Assembly (NCBI GenBank): GCA_905331475.1
Contig: CAJNYU010000295.1
Span: forward strand, 1 to 64,000
Length of the DNA stretch: 64,000 nucleotides
Source: Rotaria socialis
Taxonomy: Eukaryota; Rotifera; Eurotatoria; Philodinida; Philodinidae
Direction: 5' to 3'
A model generated the notes under the pieces. It made no database searches. It saw only the letters and a program-made list of their open reading frames with translations, and had not been told where the DNA came from. Of this stretch, positions 1 through 13,876 are shown piece after piece; the stretch's first letter is position 1; every line of letters starts with the position of its first letter. A program made the translations under genes and the position numbers.

Positions 1-2086
<2,086 letters not shown>

Positions 2087-2151
2087 AATTCGATATTAGA
2101 TGAAAAAGATGTGAAAATTTTCCTTTCTTGTGTTTCATTGTTCTAGTCGTG

Positions 2152-2157
2152 AATAAA
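2152..2157 (+). promoter_or_regulatory. Poly(A) signal of NUDT21
   Basis: A canonical AATAAA lies 65 bases after the NUDT21 stop codon and is followed by T-rich sequence, as expected for cleavage and polyadenylation. Confidence 0.7.
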
Positions 2158-2335
2158 AGCTTGCAAGCACCGTATTTGTATATATATATATATGTATGTG
2201 TACCTTGATATGTATCAGATAAAAAAAAAGCAAAAAAAGTTTCTTTTTTTTGTTTTTGCTTTTATGTGTTTTTTGCTATTTAACAACGATGAAAATGAAA
2301 ATATTTAGCTGTGATAAAAGACAAAAAAATAATAA

Positions 2336-3039
2336 TTAAGGTTCGAAAATTTCATCAGCAACTTCTTCATCGTCATGATCATCATCGTCATTATCTTTTT
2401 CTTGAAGAATTTCATTGGCAGGTTTAATCGACTTTTTTTCGTTTGTACTGAAAACACCACGAGGTTTATTGCGATTCGATTTCAATTTATACTCGATGGT
2501 TTTATCATCATCATCATCATCATTTCCAGTCTTTGTTTCAGTTGTATTTGGAGGCGCTGGTACACGAAAAGATATAAAATCATGATTTATGTCATCATCA
2601 GTATCATTTGTTCGTATTTGTTTTTTCGTTGGACGTTGAAAAATTGGTCTTACAGGAACTTCTTCGTCTTCGTCTTCTTTCTGTACAGATTCATTCTTGT
2701 TTGAACACTTAACTCGTGTACGAAGAAAATCATTTAATGCATGTTGATTACCCGTACCACTTAAATGATGTTCATTAACATCATCCAAATCATATTTTTT
2801 CCATTTAGTCTCTGAACGAATAAATGTATCGTCAGCGGCTCGTTTTTTAAATGTTATTGCATTATTTGGAATATTTGGATTTTTATAAGATGATGAAGGT
2901 GTTTCCTCGTCAGGTACTAAGAGAGGACTATTCGTCTTAATATGTACGTCGTGTTGTTTTTCAAGAGTTGTTAGTTTTTCAAATACATCCTTTGAACGTG
3001 ATTTAAAGTCCGACGTTGAAGTTGTCAATTGATAAAAAT
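2336..3039 (-). CDS. TSSC4: TSSC4-like U5 snRNP assembly factor, first exon not located
   Basis: One long exon, 3039 down to a TAA at 2336, carries at least 233 residues. There is no ATG at its head: an acceptor (AATAG) precedes FYQLTTSTSDFKSRSKDVFEKL-type sequence in phase, so a short upstream coding exon exists but I could not place it. Two conserved TSSC4 blocks are visible: the N-terminal F-x-L...F..RS..VF..L pattern and a central KWKKYDLDDV ... NQHALNDFL block that parallels the WTKYSLEDV block of vertebrate TSSC4. TSSC4 is a nuclear chaperone of U5 and U4/U6.U5 snRNP assembly. The rest is acidic and disordered, with Asp runs encoded by ATC/TCA-type repeats. The gene converges on NUDT21 with about 250 bases between stops. 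The family call rests on two short motifs, so it is good but not certain. Confidence 0.75.
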
Positions 3040-4310
3040 CTATTATAGAAAAACAAAGTGCAAGTAATTATTCTGTGTAAAATTTCATATTGTTCTCAGA
3101 AAGGCTCAAATTAAAAAACTTAAGCTTATTTTTAGCATATTTTCAATTCAATCTCCTGAAAAATTATAAATCAGTTCGCGTCATAGAAGTGCCAGATTTC
3201 TCATTATGACTTAACTCTTCAACGAATTTTCGTTCTCATTCATATTTTATCAAACGATCGAATATGAAACACATAGTTCCTAACAAGACAACATATTTTC
3301 GACAAACTCGTATTTAACATTGAGTACATGAAGAGCCTAGCTGAATTAGTTTTCATTCGAAAAATAAAATCTCTTCAAGATAAACGAATTCTCACCTATA
3401 ACTCTTTTTTCATTGATCGATTATGTCACATGTACGTTTTGAAACCTTCATATCTGGAAGAAGCTTGACTCAGACAATCACATTTTTGTAAAACTCAAAT
3501 ATACTTTCGAAGAAAACGATGAGTCTAAGAATTACATGCGAAATGTTTTACTGCTCCTCTACCAGTTACAGACATTAACAGTCACTTCACGTTACCATAA
3601 CAGATACTAAGTAACCCAGCAATGTCCAAGAATTGAGAAATAGAAATTCCCAATCTGCCTAGGAATTGTCAGTGCCGCTGTGATAATTCCTAGAGAAAAT
3701 GGGAATCAACCATTGGTTCCCTCACAGTTCCACCATTCACGAAAGTCGCGATATTACTCTTTTTAAAATAATTTGTGCACGGAACTATTGATTCTCACAA
3801 TTTTGTAGGTGAAGATAAGTATAAGAACAAAAATTATTGTGAATATTCCATATTTTTATCTTTAGTATACAATGAACTGTAGGGGAACTAAGGAGGAATT
3901 CCTAATTCTCGGTCGTTGGACACCCCTCGCAGTGAGAAATATTCACGCTTAAATGAATGATACTAAGAAAGAAAAAATTGTTCTATTGTTTGAATAAAAA
4001 CAGGAACTGAAGGAGACTCATGGTTCTTTTTCTTATAGTTCACAATAGTTTTTAAAAAAGAATACCTGACATTTTGTAAGTTTTTTTTCCTTCTTCTTGA
4101 AATAATCTACAAATATGAAATACTCGTGTTTTCTTTTTAATTAAAAGTCTTAGATTATTTTTCTTGTTTTTTTATTTTCTACTTTATTTAAATAAACAAT
4201 GTTTGATGGCATGATGAGCCTTAGCCTACATGATTATCAAAAAGAATACGGGATGCATCATAGAAAAGGATTTAGGAACTGGATTTCATAGGATGAATAG
4301 TTTTTTATTT
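3040..4310. other. Spacer between UQCRQ and TSSC4
   Basis: No coding exon was found here, although the missing first exon of TSSC4 should lie in it. The part from about 3640 to 3910 is locally richer in G+C and reuses AATTCC/GGAATT words (see the repeat entry). The remainder is AT-rich without recognisable features. Confidence 0.5.
3640..3910. repeat. Cryptic repeat tract built on AATTCC/GGAATT words
   Basis: Inside a few hundred bases the words AATTCC, GGAATT, CCTAGGAATT, TGGGAAT and GGTTCCC recur on both strands (for example near 3646, 3660, 3685, 3699, 3714, 3894-3905). The copies are not in register, so this is scrambled rather than tandem repetition. It resembles the tracts in the 36-40 kb spacer in being made of self-complementary words. 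Nothing identifies it as a known transposon. Confidence 0.45.
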
Positions 4311-4662
4311 TTATTCGCTGCCAGCTTCTGCTGGTTTCTCATTAGCAAATTGACTGGGCAGTTTTCGAGAACAACGATCATATTCCCAATTGGCCCATGT
4401 GTAAACTGAATATCCAAGTAGTGCATTTGGTGCCCATATAGTGATAAGAGTTTTGAAAAGTCGAGAATAATAACGATATGAAACTTCACCGAAAACGCCA
4501 GCATATGGATTTTGTTGATACGCTGAAAGTGTATATTCAACCTTAATGGAAAAGTAACGAAAATATAAGCAAAATATATTAATAACAACAAAAGAGTACT
4601 TTGCCGCGTTGATGACCAATTTTACCCCATTCCATACCTAATCGACGTAATGAGAAACGCAT
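4311..4662 (-). CDS. UQCRQ: Cytochrome b-c1 complex subunit 8 (UQCRQ/QCR8)
   Basis: Exon 1 is 4662-4600 (21 codons) and exon 2 is 4541-4311; they join in phase 0 across a 58-base GT-AG intron to about 97 residues. The product is the small single-helix subunit of respiratory complex III in the inner mitochondrial membrane. Family signs are the basic N-terminus (MRFSLRRLGMEWGK), the conserved VEYTLSAYQQNPYAGVF stretch that matches the YSLSPFEQ..F of vertebrate UQCRQ, a single hydrophobic helix (TLITIWAPNALLGYSVYTW) near residues 50-70 and the following WANWEYDRCSRKLP that parallels WGTEEFERSKRKNP. The length is slightly above the usual ~82, with the extra residues at the C-terminus (KPAEAGSE). 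An AATAAA-type signal overlaps the region just after the stop. Confidence 0.9.
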
Positions 4663-5641
4663 TGTTCAACTATTGATTTTAAGTAAAAATCTACAATGAT
4701 TCTATTAGAACTGTTTAATCTGATAGAAATAAATAAGACAATATTATCCTGTTGCACCACCACCACCACTACAAATAAACTAGTTATGATTTGAGTACAG
4801 TTTCTAACCAATCAGAAAGAAAATGGTGGATAGAGTTCGCTCAATGACGCCCGATGGCAATGATTTTTTTATTATTCATATTTTCAAAGGATGATTTGAA
4901 TCAACTTTATATAAACATTAAATATATAAAGTATATTGGGACTTGTAACACATGTCACTATGCTTGTTGCTTATGAATCTTGTCTGCTGAACTAGCTATT
5001 ACTATCATTAGCATATTATTATACTCAAGGTACCTTTCTGAAAGCTTATATAGGATATAATCGCAAGATATGAGTAGCTATACCATAAAATCCGTATTTC
5101 TTGATTTGATGTAGTATCCGTGTACAAAAAAGAGACCAAGTTAGTTTTCATTAGGTCTATTGTTTAGTGACGATGAATCAACAATAAATATGAAGTATAA
5201 CAAAAAAAGAAATATATTTTGATTGTTAAGTATAATTGAAAAGCATTCATTTAGATATACAATACATCAATATAACACGAAGCAATAATTATGACAATGC
5301 GCCTAATAGTGGAGTGATACTTCAGTTATACAGAGTTAATAAAAGTCTATCAGTATTTTTCAATAGAGAAAGCATAGGAATGAATTTTCAATACATTTCA
5401 TGTTATAGAACAACAAGGAAGCAACGTAGCGTGTGTGATACTCTGAAAATCGACGATTCAAAAACCACTCATGATACTGTAACACTCACGTCAAACATAT
5501 ACTGTATGAACATTCTTTATTGACTGTAAAAAAAAACAATAGAATAATATTAAAAATCCGAAACAAGCTAAAACGACAATGAGATTGAATAATTGTCGAA
5601 GAAACAAGGCATATCTCCACAGATGAATGTTGTCATATATT
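4663..5641. other. Spacer between METTL24-like gene and UQCRQ
   Basis: AT-rich, with no supported gene. An open frame on the plus strand at 5236-5523 starts at TTG, has no recognisable domain and is judged chance. A CAC trinucleotide run near 4755-4768 and the poly(A) signal of the METTL24-like gene (5516-5521, minus) are the only features. Confidence 0.55.
5516..5521 (-). promoter_or_regulatory. Poly(A) signal of METTL24-like gene
   Basis: AATAAA on the minus strand, about 120 bases beyond the stop codon at 5642. Confidence 0.55.
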
Positions 5642-6532
5642 TCATGGCGTTGTTGATTGATTATTATTTTCGAAAAATTTTCTATTTAATTTTATGAAAC
5701 TAAATTCGAATGCATTATGTGGGTTGTATAAATTAACTTCTTTGTGAAATATAACAAAATGATTTTCATGAAATAATTCGAATAGTCGATGAATTTTTTC
5801 ATAATCATATACCGTTACATTATTAACCTGCTTCAGTATCCTTGATAGATGTATTTCAACAAGTATCTGACGTATATTTTCACTTACATGATCCTTTTTG
5901 CTAAATAGTTCGTCGAAGAATTCATATTCACTACCTTCAACATCAATTTTAAGGATATCAAGAGATCGTTGAGTATGATCGTAGTCAGACATAAGCATTC
6001 GTAACGTTTTCGTTTCATTGATTCCATCACCTATTTTAACTTGATGAAATGTACAAATATTTGTACAATTAAATACTTTCATATCAAATGTATGTATATC
6101 ACAGTTGGGCAAAAACCGTTTCGTTTCGTTTTCAAAACTAAATTCACCATTTGAACCAAGACTATAAATTAAACAGGATTTCAATTGTTTCAAACGATAA
6201 ACATCACATATCCATTTTCCGCCATCACCATTTATACCGAGACGTTGCTCGAATCGACAGGAAAATGTTGGCTCATAATTATCTTGAAAAAACATGCTTG
6301 GGCTATTAAAATATTGATTACGATTATGTTGAAGATGAAATAATTCTTTTCGACGATTCCAGTCATTATTGGTTTCAAAGAAAAAGTCATCACTTTCAAT
6401 ACGTGATAATTCATAGTCATCAACTTGACTTTTATTTAATACTGTTCGTTGAATATTGGTTGATAAAAATAAAAGAATAAAAGTCAAAAATAATAGAACA
6501 ACGAAGAAAAATGTTTTATTGAATTTAATCAT
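5642..6532 (-). CDS. METTL24-like membrane-anchored methyltransferase
   Basis: A single uninterrupted exon encodes 296 residues from ATG at 6532. Residues 8-27 form one hydrophobic helix after a short basic head, giving a type II membrane or uncleaved-signal protein that would face the secretory lumen. The rest is a Rossmann-type methyltransferase of the METTL24/FkbM-related group: GDGGKWICD at 102-110, LIYSLGSNGEFSFE at 121-134 (the SAM-binding loop), DIHTFD at 145-150 and LDILKIDVEGSEYEFF at 191-206, the characteristic DVEGSE strand. Substrates of METTL24 proteins are not established, so no reaction is assigned beyond probable SAM-dependent methyl transfer. It has several N-glycosylation sequons. 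It is intronless in a neighbourhood of split genes, which suggests either an ancestral single-exon family or retrocopy origin. Confidence 0.82.
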   Translation of the reverse strand: MIKFNKTFFFVVLLFLTFILLFLSTNIQRTVLNKSQVDDYELSRIESDDFFFETNNDWNRRKELFHLQHNRNQYFNSPSMFFQDNYEPTFSCRFEQRLGINGDGGKWICDVYRLKQLKSCLIYSLGSNGEFSFENETKRFLPNCDIHTFDMKVFNCTNICTFHQVKIGDGINETKTLRMLMSDYDHTQRSLDILKIDVEGSEYEFFDELFSKKDHVSENIRQILVEIHLSRILKQVNNVTVYDYEKIHRLFELFHENHFVIFHKEVNLYNPHNAFEFSFIKLNRKFFENNNQSTTP

Positions 6533-8392
6533 TTTGAGAATTCACTAAGGTGTTATATTATTTACTTCTTGATGAAGTGAACAAAAAACAGATATTATTA
6601 TTTTTCTTTTTATTCTTATCTTTTCTTTTCATGTGCGTGTGATACACCTTTTATCAATAACACTCATTCTTTCGGACGTATTGACAGAAGCTAGATTTAC
6701 TCTTATATCGTTGATACCGTTTTTTTTATATTCCTATACATATGTCTCTTTATCTTCAGTTTCTTTTTCTCGTCGTTTTTATCACTTTAATGTGCTGGAA
6801 GTGCATAACGAACCACTAAGAACAAGTATTAGCACTTATTCGAAAACAACATTCCTTTGAGACGCATACTAAAGAATTCAGTAACCTCCAATGGTACTAG
6901 CATTAGTAATAGTCGTCAGTCGGAGAAACGTTTTAGGAAAGAGCTATCTGAAATGCAATCATCACCATCAAGCAATAACAAAAACGCTACTAAGGAAAGA
7001 TTTTATAAAATACTACCGACACAATGGGTTTTTTTTAAAAGAATAAGTCAGTCGCATACTTTATTTTGAGAGAAAACCAAATTGAACATTACTAGTCTAA
7101 CCGGATATAAACAGCAACTTACACTTATTGCCAAAGATCGAACAACTGTTAGAGAATTGCTGGAAGCAATATAGACAGTCTAATCAGATTACTAATAATA
7201 GTTTTAAATAATTTGACCATTTTTCAAATCTTTCGATATATGCATCATAAATTGAACAATCGAAAATAAAATATCTGCCATGGATTCTTTTGGCAAGAAT
7301 ATTTTATCTTTACAAAAACGTTTTTCAATTTGGGGCATAATGATTTTATTCATTATACTAGATGTATTCATTTATGAATAGTTTACTGACAAGAATGAGA
7401 CTTGTGAAAAAATTCATCGAAATAAAATCGTTATGCAAGTAATTCGATATGTATCAAAATGTATTTAAGATGAAAAACTCATGTCGAGTCATTCGAATCG
7501 CTTGTATTGCTCGAATGAGTGTTTTCTTCTTTACAACAGATGGATTTGGTTTTCCATCGTAACTATCATCAAATCAAGATATACAGGCGATGTTTATATT
7601 AAAGTCAACCAAAATTCTTTTGTTCCTTTTGAATGGATTTATATTTCGAAGTTTCACAATTCATTTAGCTTCTCTGTAAGAAAACAACAATAATGGAACA
7701 CTGTTTGTAAATAAAAGTTTTTCAAGATTGGCAGTTTAAATCCTGCGACATCTTGTTGCTTGCTAATCTCAGTATCAGATAAGTAGTAAATATTCTTTTC
7801 GTAGCTGATATTAAAGACTAGAGCAGTAAAATAATCTATTTCATAGATGCAAATTCTTGTATAGAACACTCCCAAAGAGACAACTATATCAATTATTAAT
7901 TGTTTAGCATTCAAACTATAATACAATTACATCTCGAATTTCAAGAGCGAAAAAGAAATAGCTAACTAAAATGAGAGATATACAAAACATTAGAAACGAG
8001 AAAATGATAGCACATACGACGATACACAGTGTTGTCGCACCTCTCCTCCTACTCCGAACACTTTAGCGTATATGATTAATACTTGTTATGATAGAATTAT
8101 TGATCAACTGATGATTCTATTAGTAGGCATACTGTCGAAGTGTAGAAATGTAAATTCTTCTGAAATGAAATGTATCTATATATTTTTGTTTTCACTGAAT
8201 AAAATCGAGCGCCATCTCCGCCTCCTATTTGAACGGAAAGGAAACAGTAACAAGAGCCAATGGATGCATTTTCTTTCTTTTTTCTTCTTTTAAGCCCCAT
8301 ATTTTTCTTCGTTCATTTGTTCATCAAAGAGTTGTTGCTTGCTTCTTGTATATAAGGATCAGACAAGTTTTGTGCCATCGATTATTTTGAAT
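6533..8392. other. Divergent-promoter spacer between METTL24-like gene and dystrobrevin
   Basis: No gene supported on either strand. Open frames here (for example 6633-6860, 7481-7693, 8072-8293) are short, begin at non-ATG codons or cover low-complexity sequence, and show no domain. Because the flanking genes point away from each other, this 1.9 kb should contain both promoters. Confidence 0.55.
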
Positions 8393-11300
8393 ATGACTAT
8401 GAATACAAGCTTCAGTAATGAATTACAACAGTTACAAATGGAGCTACGTATGTTTTAAGAATTCAGAATTTAATTAGCTAGATATCTTTTGATTTATAGG
8501 TGCTCAAAATTTTGATATTATTCGATTTTCAATATATCGAATTGCATGTAAATTACGTTTTATTCAAAAAAAACTCAATTGTAAGTTTATTGAAATTGAT
8601 TTCAAAACACTTTTTATACGGTGATTGTCCTTACTGATAGTCGCAAATTAACAGGAGTTTTAACATGACCTTATAGTAATGCGGAAAAATATGGACATTT
8701 TCAATGGCATGAACTCTTTGACATTGTCTTCTTAAAAATGTTGATACATGTTTGAGTGTTTCTTTATTTTGATGGGCAAATCTTCGCTTATTTCTATTCA
8801 TTCTAGTTCATCTCCTCGATTTATTAAATGTAATTGAATCTCTTCGAGAATGTTTAACAAGTTTATCGGTTCAATCAAGTTCACATAATAAACATTCAGT
8901 CAATTTCGATTCACCAACACACAGTCAGTCTCATTTATCAAACACTAGTCAATGTCTTTCAATAAATCATTTAACATCTTTTCTAACATCAATCTATACA
9001 AATTTAAATAAACGTTTACCATTATCTCGACAAATTGCTCATATAGATAAATGTGTTCAATCGGCTATAGCTTGGTTATTATATGTTTATAAAAGTGATA
9101 CATTGTCCATACGTTTTAATTCATTTCGTGTTGTACTTACACTTCTATGTACTGGCAAATTAATTGATAAAATTCATCATTTATTTGTCTGTAGTCTATC
9201 AACATCATCGTCAAATGCATTAACTTACGCGCAAATAGATGAACTTTTACATGAAATTCTTGCGTTGCCATATGCTTTACAAGAAATTCCACTTTCAACA
9301 TTAAGTAGAAACTATGCTCAATTGATATTTTCAAAATCATCAACATCAATTGATTTTGACAGTTTTCTTGATTTATTACTCTACAACAATAAAACACCCA
9401 TCTGTTTACAATGGGTTGTTTTATTTCATCGTTTGATTAGTGTTGAAAATGGTAAGTATTTTCTTTTTAATGATCTGGTTCTGCAATGATGTATATTTTC
9501 TACTACATTTTGAACTGAATTTAAACCATATGCTGTAACAAAGCGAACTGAGCAGAACTTTTTTCTATATAAAAGATGACAAAAAAAACCAACAGCTTTT
9601 ATTTCTTTTTCTTCTCAAGTTATTCAGCGTGTAAAATGTTCAGCGTGTCAACGTCCATCGTTTTCTGGTTTTCGTTATAAATGTCTACAGTGTACTAAAC
9701 GAACATATCAATTATGTCAAGATTGTTTTTGGCGTGGAAGAACTTCAGATCAACATTTATCAACGCATGAAATGAAAGAATACACATATTTTATATCACC
9801 AAATAAGCATTGTCGAAATTCACTTCGACAGTAATTTTAAAAAAAACCTACAACTTTGTTTGTTATAAAAAAAAAATTTTTTTCTTCTAGATCTTTGCAG
9901 TGTATTCCTAAAAATGAAAGACCTTGCCAATATTTCAATTCATTAACGGTTGATAAAGAACAGAAACTATCACAAGAAAATTTTATTACAAAAAATAAAC
10001 AACAATTGATCAAAAATTATGAAAATAAGCCGAAAAAAATTGATATTGATGAACACAAGCAAATAGCTTCTTACACTAAACAACTTTCATTAAATGTTGA
10101 CAAACAAAAATTCAATCCGACTGGGATTCAATCAGAAAGAAAATTTTCTTCTCATCAATCTCGACGGGCGATTACTAATCATCAAAGTCAAGAGAAAAAA
10201 CTTCTGATCTCAAAACTAGAAGCAGAAAATCGGTAATAGGATTAGCCCAGAGAGTAATTTATTTGGGTTTAGATTATGAAAAACACGGATGTTGTCGGTG
10301 TTTTTAATCTAAAAGAGACTACTTTGAGAAATATTTCTTTGTCGTCCTTTTACTTAACCATTGATAAAGGAGATAATTCATATATTGTAACGAGACATTA
10401 TGCATGCAAGATCTCTTATATGATTATAGTTATATCTTTTATAGCCTGAGGACAGGGGAGGGGGGGGGAGGAACTAGGCAAATATTTAATATGATGTATG
10501 TTTATAGAAAGAAAACAGGACTGAGTGCTCTACGTTAACTTTGATCTGTAAATAAGATCATTAATTAACTCGATGGTTTATAATTTCATATATAAACCGA
10601 CGTACTGTGTTCTTTTTAGGATGGGTCTAAAATTGACCCTTATTTTTTCTCGAGATGAATTTAATATGTAGAATTACGGCTGATACTGAGGTTTAATTCT
10701 ATCTATGTAGTTCCTTTATTAGGAAAAAATTAGTTCACCATGTCACATATTTGACGAAATTGTGACACATCATATTTTATATTTCTAGTCCAACAAAGTA
10801 AATAAACTATAAAAATGAGAAAATTGTTTCGCGAAAATTGAAATGGCACATTTAGAATCATATGAAGATGATAGAAAGATACACAGAAGTCCATTTAGTA
10901 TACGATGAATATTGAGTGTCACTATACGAGCTTTTTCATTCGCTTGAAAATTCAAATCATACTTTAATTGATCACGCTAAAGACCAATCGTGAAGCATTT
11001 CCCTACACGTATAGACGGAAAGAGTTATCATATTAAGTCAATCGAGGCATTAAGACCCTCTAGTTCAGTTCAAAACGAAGCCGAGAATAATTTCTTATCA
11101 CACAATATTGCATGATTCGATTAAAGGAAGTTTGATTTATATATTTCTAGACGTATTATGCATGAAATAAATAAATTACGTGCTAAAATCAAACATCAAT
11201 CTTTGACTAACATGCGTACTAGTGATTATCGTGCCTACAGCGATACAAATCTTTCTACTCCATTCGAACAAAACTATTGCCAAACATTGCCTAATCCACG

Positions 11301-11987
11301 TTCTAATGTTCGCCATGAATTCACTTCAATACCATCAAATCGTAGCGACCAAAGGAGACGCGCTGGTTCAGTTGAAGTAGCTAATAAAAATCCATATTTT
11401 GAACATGAACTAAGAATATTGTTAACACGTAAACATCAACTAGAATCTCGTATTCATGAGTTGCAGTTGAGCCGAGAAGAACTAGCATCACAGTTAGATC
11501 ATCTCTGTCGAACTCCATCTTATTCTCCAGATTTACAACAACGATCGACAATATTTCGTTCAAGTAATCGTTTAAATGATTCACCATCACGTATGAATAC
11601 TCGTACATTAAAGTCAAAAAAGACTGCATTACGAAGTTATTCAACGCCGTCAACACCAGTTCATAATCAATTAATCAGTCATTGTATGATGAATCAATTT
11701 TACTATAGTTAAAATTTGATTTTTATTCTAGTACAAACTAATCTTCTTCTAGCAGCTGATTCATTAACTTCAGCTATGTCATCACTTGTTCAACAATTAA
11801 ATACCGGTAACAACAAGAACAATAATAAGTTTTAATTTTCATTAATTTCTCTATTATACATTTAGAAGATGTTGAATATTTTCGAACAGTATCACAAACT
11901 AAAAATAAATTCAATTCTTATCCATGTGATAGTGGCAGTCGAACAGATGATGAATTATTTGTAGTATCTGATGATGATTATTATTGA
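8393..11987 (+). CDS. Dyb: Dystrobrevin
   Basis: Eight exons join in frame to 687 residues: 8393-8447, 8500-8580, 8807-9451, 9620-9830, 9891-10232, 11151-11683, 11732-11806, 11866-11987. Dystrobrevin is a cytoplasmic scaffold that pairs with dystrophin and syntrophins in the dystroglycan complex. Family signs: [20 protein letters not shown] near residues 18-38 and [12 protein letters not shown] (EF-hand region 1); a second helical region ending [19 protein letters not shown]; a ZZ zinc finger with C-x2-C pairs ([31 protein letters not shown]) at about 265-305, all zinc ligands present; and two coiled coils ([19 protein letters not shown] and [19 protein letters not shown]), followed by the [15 protein letters not shown] block. 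The EF-hand part carries a Ser/His/Asn-rich insertion (about residues 65-100). The longest intron is 10233-11150. The tail ends in acidic DDDYY. Confidence 0.93.
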
Positions 11988-12608
11988 AGAGCAAAAGCAA
12001 TAATGATTTTTTTAATTAACAAAACATGAACGTAAAAATTAATAGAATTAATCATTTTATGACACATGTCGTCACCCTATATTGAACACATAAAATAGAA
12101 CAGTAATATTTTTTATTATCAGGGACATCTATTTTTATATAAAATATTTTTTGCTTAATGAAAAAGCCAGACTTCCTTAATGTCTAATATTAGTGTTTCA
12201 TATATGCATGTCCGGTGTGAGAAAAGACTTCAAGGCTTATTTTCTTTTAATTGTATCTATATTTATTATTGTTATTACGGTAGAAGACTATTTTTCATTC
12301 AAAATATATACTATGTAATACTCTTGTGAGATTGCAAAACTAAAACTTCATGAAACGATAATATAAGACGAAAAATATTCGGCCACGAAACTTTGACATA
12401 AAATCTATCATGGTAGATGTTGTGAATGAAAATTAGTCTTCCACAATATTCGTCGACATAAATTCAAGGCATAAAGTATAATCGTCAAACTTTCACGATA
12501 TCCGATGTATGTGTTGTTGTCGTCGTCTGATTATTTGTATACCTAGAATTATTAATTTTTGTAAAAAAAAGCTCAGAATGATTCAATGTTAGATGCAAAA
12601 CTATTTAT
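11988..12608. other. Spacer between dystrobrevin and small secreted gene
   Basis: AT-rich and gene-free; the two flanking genes converge here, so it should contain both 3' UTRs. No canonical AATAAA stands out close to the dystrobrevin stop. Confidence 0.5.
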
Positions 12609-12902
12609 TTATACAAATAAAAGCAACGAAAGAAAAAGAATAAGAACAAAGTTATATGAATTTGCAGCAATACCATGATTCCACTGTGATATTGTGGTGC
12701 TATCGATACTTTTTGTATGTATTTCCATGGATATTGAACTTGCTGGCATATCTGAAGAATTCATCAGAGATATTGGCTCTGTGGTAGCATCACTATTCAT
12801 CGGCATACTTGTAAGATCCATAACGTTGTCTTCTGCTTCTATCTTTGAAATTGGTAGGATCAACCAGATGGTAAAAAAAACAATCATAAGTTCACGCGAC
12901 AT
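12609..12902 (-). CDS. Small Ser/Thr-rich secreted, probably GPI-anchored protein
   Basis: An intronless 97-residue frame from ATG at 12902. It has a clear signal peptide (MSRELMIVFFTIWLILPISKIEAED, cleavage likely after EA), a middle rich in Ser, Thr and Met (MDLTSMPMNSDATTEPISLM) and a hydrophobic tail that ends the protein (SYNFVLILFLSLLLFV) with no charged residues after it. That architecture is typical of a GPI-attachment signal. I do not recognise the family. A second gene of the same style lies 1 kb away on the same strand (13877-14136), which suggests a local pair of related surface proteins. The open frame could be by chance, but signal, spacer and tail occurring together in order argue for a real gene. 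Confidence 0.6.
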   Translation of the reverse strand: MSRELMIVFFTIWLILPISKIEAEDNVMDLTSMPMNSDATTEPISLMNSSDMPASSISMEIHTKSIDSTTISQWNHGIAANSYNFVLILFLSLLLFV

Positions 12903-13876
12903 AGTTCCGTTTTCTAGAAAGAATATCTGAAATGCTTCAGTACTAACTGTTTGCTTAAATTAATGTTCAATCGATGGTAATAAATTTATCTTAGTGATTT
13001 TTTGTCTGATTTGTAAAAGTTTTCCAGAGACAATCTTCTGTTTTTCATATAATAAGTGTGTTAAAAGTTTCACTTATTTCAAGCTTTTATCACTGATAGA
13101 AATAGAAATGTACCAAAAAAAATAACAGCACACAGACATACTCGCTTTATCATCCTATAATGTATAACATAGTCTAACTGAATGAAATCGGAGTCTTATA
13201 TCTTGTTTTTAAACAATAGAATGGAGTGACGTCTTAGTTTTCTTTTGTTTTCCTGGACGTATAAACTTCGGTCTATTTTGATATAGATAACACAATAGAA
13301 TGTGATAGGTACTGGTCTTGATTTACATTCAATTGTTTTTTTTATTGAATATATACATATATTCCTATAACTGTACTCGTCGAACCATAAATCTTATTCA
13401 TAAACTTATCAACAGACTGCCTAATTTTTGTCATGAAAATAACTACATGTCTGAGATATAAAAATAGTGTTCTGTTGTACAACAGAACACTAAAAATATT
13501 AATTATATCACAAACTATACAATTCATATATTATATTAAGAATCTATGTGTAGATACACATATTACGAACTCTATATCTTTCGGTTTCTTATCTAACGAT
13601 CTGCATAATTTTTTTGTTTAATTAATTCTTGATGTAAATAAAAGCGTTACTAGTAAGAAACTACATATCAATAGTAAAGAATAAGGATTGAATTCTGCGT
13701 TAGAAAATTGGCTACCTCACCTCAAGATTTTAGTTTTAAATGAGAATTTTCAATATTTATATGAATCAATAAGAAAATAAACGACAACATATGAGATATG
13801 AAAATAAGCTGGATAGAACAAGAAAAATCGACAATTCATATGTGTAGATTCGTTTGTTTCGTGTATTTCTTTTAAA
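12903..13876. other. Spacer with a 28-bp perfect palindrome
   Basis: No gene is supported. The antiparallel frames at 13342-13527 and 13433-13621 both read through the palindrome at 13465-13492 and are judged chance. The rest is AT-rich. Confidence 0.5.
13465..13492. repeat. Perfect 28-bp palindrome
   Basis: The left half TAGTGTTCTGTTGT is followed directly by its exact reverse complement with no spacer. It can form a cruciform or a 14-bp stem with a minimal loop when transcribed. It lies between two small genes and does not belong to any recognised element; no duplicated flanks were seen. Confidence 0.85.

Noticed and set aside
2375-2704. Hydrophobic plus-strand frame of 109 codons
   Set aside because: It is the antisense of the acidic Asp-rich part of TSSC4; ATC/TCA repeats read backward give Ile-rich sequence.
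5236-5523. Plus-strand 95-codon frame
   Set aside because: Starts at TTG, has no domain, and overlaps the probable 3' UTR of the METTL24-like gene.
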